Positions 61,577 to 64,000 of a DNA stretch of 64,000 nucleotides are shown here, one piece after another. A program made the position numbers and the translations under genes. The notes beneath the pieces were generated by a model. That model made no database searches, had not been told where the DNA came from, and saw only the letters and a list, made by a program, of their open reading frames with translations. The DNA is from Bacteroides sp. MSB163 (GTDB taxonomy: Bacteria; Bacteroidota; Bacteroidia; Bacteroidales; Bacteroidaceae). Every line of letters starts with the position of its first letter. Position 1 is the stretch's first letter. The stretch is taken from the NCBI RefSeq assembly GCF_036416795.1, contig NZ_CP143867.1:4828001-4892000 (forward strand). The letters run 5' to 3'.

Positions 61577-62383
61577 ATGAAACTATCTAAACTCCTGTTC
61601 ATTCCGCTTATCGGCCTGTTTATGGGCGGTTGCGATATGATAGATTACCATCCTTATGATGTCCGCATCAGTGGTCAGACAGATATAAATAATCGTAATA
61701 TAGAAAAGATAGAGGCCAATTGCAAGGATAAGGCAACTATTCGTTTTGTCACTATGGGTGACTCCCAACGTTGGTATGATGAAACTCTGGACTTTGTCAA
61801 TCACCTTAATAAACGGGATGATATAGATTTTGTCATCCATGGTGGAGATTACAGCGACTTCGGTGTCACAGACGAGTTCCTGTGGCAACGTGATATCATG
61901 AATAAGCTGAAAATTCCCTATGTCGGTCTGATCGGTAATCATGACTGCCTTGGTACAGGCGAAGAGACTTTTCGTATCGTATTCGGTGACCCCAATTTTT
62001 CTTTCATAGCCGGTCGCATCAAGTTTATCTGTCTAAACACCAATGCTATCGAATTCGACTACTCCCGCCCCATCCCTGATTTTGAATTCATTAATGCCCA
62101 GTTAGATGATCGCCGCGACGAGTACGACCGTACTATCTTCTCTATGCATATACGCCCGTTCTGTTTTGAATTCAACAATAATGTAGCTCAAGCTTTTCAA
62201 TATTCCATTAAGCAATTTCCCAGATTGTTGTTCTGTACAGCTGCCCATGAACATCGTTTATTCGAAGAGGATCTTTTTGAGGATGGCGTGATGTACTACA
62301 TGAGCGACTGCATGAAACACCGCAACTATTATATATTTACTGTAACCCCTGATGGATATGAGCGTGAAGTGGTCTATTATTAA
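61577..62383 (+). CDS. Lipoprotein metallophosphoesterase
   Basis: The start MKLSKLLFIPLIGLFMGGCDMID is a lipoprotein signal with Cys at about residue 19. Calcineurin-like motifs follow: FVTMGDSQRW (GDxx), IHGGDYSDFG (GD), GLIGNHDCLG (GNHD), IFSMHIRPF (His) and TAAHEHRLF (GHxH variant AHEH). It is thus a probable metal-dependent phosphoesterase anchored in the envelope. The next gene overlaps its end by 32 bp. Confidence 0.88.
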   Translation: MKLSKLLFIPLIGLFMGGCDMIDYHPYDVRISGQTDINNRNIEKIEANCKDKATIRFVTMGDSQRWYDETLDFVNHLNKRDDIDFVIHGGDYSDFGVTDEFLWQRDIMNKLKIPYVGLIGNHDCLGTGEETFRIVFGDPNFSFIAGRIKFICLNTNAIEFDYSRPIPDFEFINAQLDDRRDEYDRTIFSMHIRPFCFEFNNNVAQAFQYSIKQFPRLLFCTAAHEHRLFEEDLFEDGVMYYMSDCMKHRNYYIFTVTPDGYEREVVYY

Positions 62384-63128
62384 AGCACTGACGTGCTTCC
62401 TTCTTGTATGTTCATCGGCCGGCCATGCACAAGAAGCCAGTACAATAACTATAGAGCCGCGCCGGGTATTCAGAGATACTGTTATCATTACAAAATATGA
62501 TACCGTGTGGCTGGAGAAAGAAAAAGTAAAAATAGACAGTGCCAATATCAATAGTAAACGTTCCAGCCGTTATGATAAGCGTGTCCATCGCTATCGTAAA
62601 CATTGGGAAAGCCTGATACCAACACATACAAAGCTGCAATTTGCCGGTAACATGGGATTGCTGTCTTTGGGTACAGGATGGGATTATGGAAAACGGAATC
62701 AGTGGGAAACGGATATCTTTTTCGGTATTCTGCCTAAATACGACTCCAAACGTACTAAAATCACCATGACCCTGAAACAGAACTATATGCCATGGAGTAT
62801 AGCTCTTGGAAAAGAATTTGCTGTCGAACCACTTGCATGCGGCATGTATTTCAATACAGTATTCGGCAGTGAATTTTGGACACATGAGCCCGAACGTTAT
62901 CCAAAAGGCTATTACGGCTTCTCATCCAAGGTACGCATTCATGTATTTCTGGGACAACGTCTGACTTATAATATTCCCCCACGTTGGCGTCTGGGAGCAA
63001 GAGCCGTTACTTTTTATTATGAAATAAGTACCTGTGATCTGTATGTAGTAAGTGCATTCACCAACAAGTATCTGAAGCCCAAAGATTATCTCAGCTTATC
63101 GTTCGGACTGAAGACACAACTCTTCTAA
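62352..63128 (+). CDS. Secreted beta-rich protein of unknown function
   Basis: A signal peptide (SIIKALTCFLLVCSSAGHAQ) precedes a charged segment and then repeated beta-strand-like stretches (LQFAGNMGLLSLGTGWDYG, WETDIFFGILPKY, YLSLSFGLKTQLF), consistent with an outer membrane barrel ending in Phe. The gene starts inside the metallophosphoesterase gene (32-bp overlap in another frame), so it is translationally linked. ATG at 62358 is an alternative. No family recognised. Confidence 0.78.
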   Translation: MDMSVKWSIIKALTCFLLVCSSAGHAQEASTITIEPRRVFRDTVIITKYDTVWLEKEKVKIDSANINSKRSSRYDKRVHRYRKHWESLIPTHTKLQFAGNMGLLSLGTGWDYGKRNQWETDIFFGILPKYDSKRTKITMTLKQNYMPWSIALGKEFAVEPLACGMYFNTVFGSEFWTHEPERYPKGYYGFSSKVRIHVFLGQRLTYNIPPRWRLGARAVTFYYEISTCDLYVVSAFTNKYLKPKDYLSLSFGLKTQLF

Positions 63129-63147
63129 CCTTCTCTATAACCACAAA

Positions 63148-63173
63148 GTCATGTCTGCTCACGCAGACATGAC
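63148..63173. terminator. Perfect 11-bp hairpin between convergent genes
   Basis: GTCATGTCTGC pairs with GCAGACATGAC around a TCAC loop, between the barrel gene stop (63128) and the HicB-like stop (63204). No T-run on either side. Confidence 0.65.
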
Positions 63174-63203
63174 CTCAAGAGAATTTATGGAATCGAACAC
63201 ATG

Positions 63204-63386
63204 TTATACAAACTCTTCAACCATGTACATATCTGTGACGAAGTCATCAACAATGTTACCAAGGTTCTCGCAGGCTTCATCAGGTGTTTCACCGTACGCA
63301 CTGCACATGATATTACTTTTCAAATAGGCGTAATAGCCGCCATCGGTAGTTGCCTCAATAGCATAATCATTTCTATTCAGTTTCAT
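63204..63386 (-). CDS. HicB-like small protein without a HicA partner
   Basis: The 60-residue protein YAIEATTDGGYYAYLKSNIMCSAYGETPDEACENLGNIVDDF has the HicB-type fold pattern (beta, beta, then the GETxDEAxxN helix). No DNA-binding domain and no HicA toxin gene are next to it. It may be a solo domain with a different function. A near-consensus -7 box (CATCTTTG) lies upstream on the minus strand near 63415-63422. Confidence 0.7.
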   Translation of the reverse strand: MKLNRNDYAIEATTDGGYYAYLKSNIMCSAYGETPDEACENLGNIVDDFVTDMYMVEEFV

Positions 63387-63477
63387 ATCTAACTCCTTTC
63401 TTTTTTATTACGATGCAAAGATGGAGATTCAGTGTTACGGAAACATGTATAGGATATGACAATGATGTAAAAATGGC

Positions 63478-63513
63478 AAGGGCTGCATCTTCTTTGTGCG
63501 AAGTGCAGCCCTT
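63478..63513 (-). terminator. Hairpin after proS (AAGGGCTGCA/TGCAGCCCTT)
   Basis: Perfect 10-bp arms with an inner CTTC/GAAG extension lie about 30 bp after the proS stop. The same GGGCTGCA-type arm occurs in the hairpin at 23360-23394. Confidence 0.7.
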
Positions 63514-63541
63514 TACTTTAGATCTTAAAATATCCTATATT

Positions 63542-64000
63542 TTAATAAGAACGAGCAAATAAAGCACGACAAGCGGAAGGTTTGCCTGTCACCATACAGA
63601 TACCCGGTTCTTTGTCATCATCCAAGAATGTTTCGAAAGGAATACAACGGATAGTTGCTTTTGTTTCTTCTTTAATCTTCTCCTCTGTTTCGACAGTACC
63701 ATCCCAGTGAGCAAGAATAAATCCACCTTCTTCAATCTTCTCCTTGAATTCATCATAACTATCCACTTTCGTGATATGAGAGTTACGGTAGTTAAGGGCT
63801 TTCTGATAGACATTAGTCTGGATTTCTTCCAACAGGTTCTTTACATATTCTTCGATGCCGTCGCAAGAAAGAGTTTCTTTCTCCAATGTATCGCGACGCA
63901 TAACTTCCATTGTATTGTTCTCCAAATCACGACCACCCATAACAAGACGTACCGGCACACCTTTCAGTTCATAATCAGCAAATTTGAAGCCCGGACGTTT
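63542..64000 (-). CDS. proS: Prolyl-tRNA synthetase, C-terminal part (5' end cut by window edge)
   Basis: The open frame enters from the window edge (KRPGFKFADYELKGVPVRLVMGGRDLENNTMEVMRRD) and ends at 63542. It contains the anticodon-binding domain and the ProS_C tail with Cys in KEPGICMVTGKPSACRALFARSY, the short zinc-containing extension of the eukaryote-like ProS form found in Bacteroidetes. Confidence 0.93.
   Translation of the reverse strand, partial: KRPGFKFADYELKGVPVRLVMGGRDLENNTMEVMRRDTLEKETLSCDGIEEYVKNLLEEIQTNVYQKALNYRNSHITKVDSYDEFKEKIEEGGFILAHWDGTVETEEKIKEETKATIRCIPFETFLDDDKEPGICMVTGKPSACRALFARSY

Noticed and set aside
63201..63392. 63-residue ORF on the plus strand
   Set aside because: It is antisense to the HicB-like gene, whose translation has a recognisable fold pattern; the plus frame has none.
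1..64000. tRNA, rRNA, insertion sequence or prophage genes
   Set aside because: No cloverleaf-like sequence, transposase, integrase or phage structural gene was noticed in any frame read; a tRNA scan would settle the first point.

Overview
The window is ordinary chromosomal DNA of a Bacteroidales bacterium, most likely a Bacteroides species. The evidence is the set of Bacteroides-type promoters (TAnnTTTG at -7, sometimes TTG/TTTG at -33), the Bacteroidetes ATP synthase gene order (atpD-atpC-atpI-like-atpB-E-F-H-A-G) with a signal-peptide-bearing subunit a, TonB-dependent receptors, DUF4369/TlpA-type thioredoxins, a DUF4301 protein and PorT-like barrels. No rRNA, tRNA, prophage, insertion sequence or CRISPR array was seen. 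Species cannot be fixed by eye. Both ends cut genes: a MORN-repeat protein on the left and proS on the right.

Layout. 1-5.4 kb (minus): PBP1A, HPPK-like protein, kdsB, an M16-family protein without the zinc motif, then a MORN protein. 5.4-6.2 kb: a long intergenic region with two arrays of 22-bp-period repeats. 6.2-11.9 kb (plus): pyrB-pyrI, flavin reductase, a barrel protein, glyA and two unknown membrane-associated proteins. 12-16.7 kb (minus): fhs, a DUF4369/TlpA thioredoxin and fucO. 16.9-17.5 kb: a RelE-like toxin-antitoxin pair. 17.7-25 kb: a TonB-receptor-like outer membrane protein divergent from a histidine kinase/response regulator pair, with a 22-bp-period array between them, then two secreted proteins and an RmlD-like SDR. 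25-35 kb (minus): a Pif1/RecD-like helicase and the complete ATP synthase operon. 35-41.4 kb: DyP peroxidase, a probable small RNA, an ATP-grasp ligase/GNAT pair, a PepSY-like protein, rpiA and purT. 41.7-45 kb: a cold-shock-domain protein, a glycine-rich RRM protein and a TonB-dependent receptor. 45-55.8 kb: DUF4301, a Rel-type (p)ppGpp synthetase with a degraded hydrolase site, DgkA, panB with an overlapping MFS gene, a second TlpA-type protein, a HAD phosphatase and a MATE pump. 56-61.3 kb (minus): an ABC ATPase with two duplicated MacB/FtsX permeases behind a predicted sigma-54 promoter. 61.6-64 kb: a lipoprotein metallophosphoesterase, an overlapping barrel gene, a HicB-like protein and the end of proS.

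The most unusual material is non-coding. (1) At least ten gene junctions carry elements built from tandem 7-bp words. Each junction has its own word, often as two inverted arms, and three of them lie inside the ATP synthase operon. (2) Three arrays with a 22-bp period and partly palindromic cores sit in two divergent intergenic regions. (3) A perfect Bacteroides promoter followed about 65 nt later by an intrinsic terminator predicts a small RNA near 36.4 kb. (4) A sigma-54 promoter has a 19-bp perfect palindrome and a weaker second site, one 21 bp from the other, positioned as an upstream activator site. All of these were read by eye; no database search or folding program was used.
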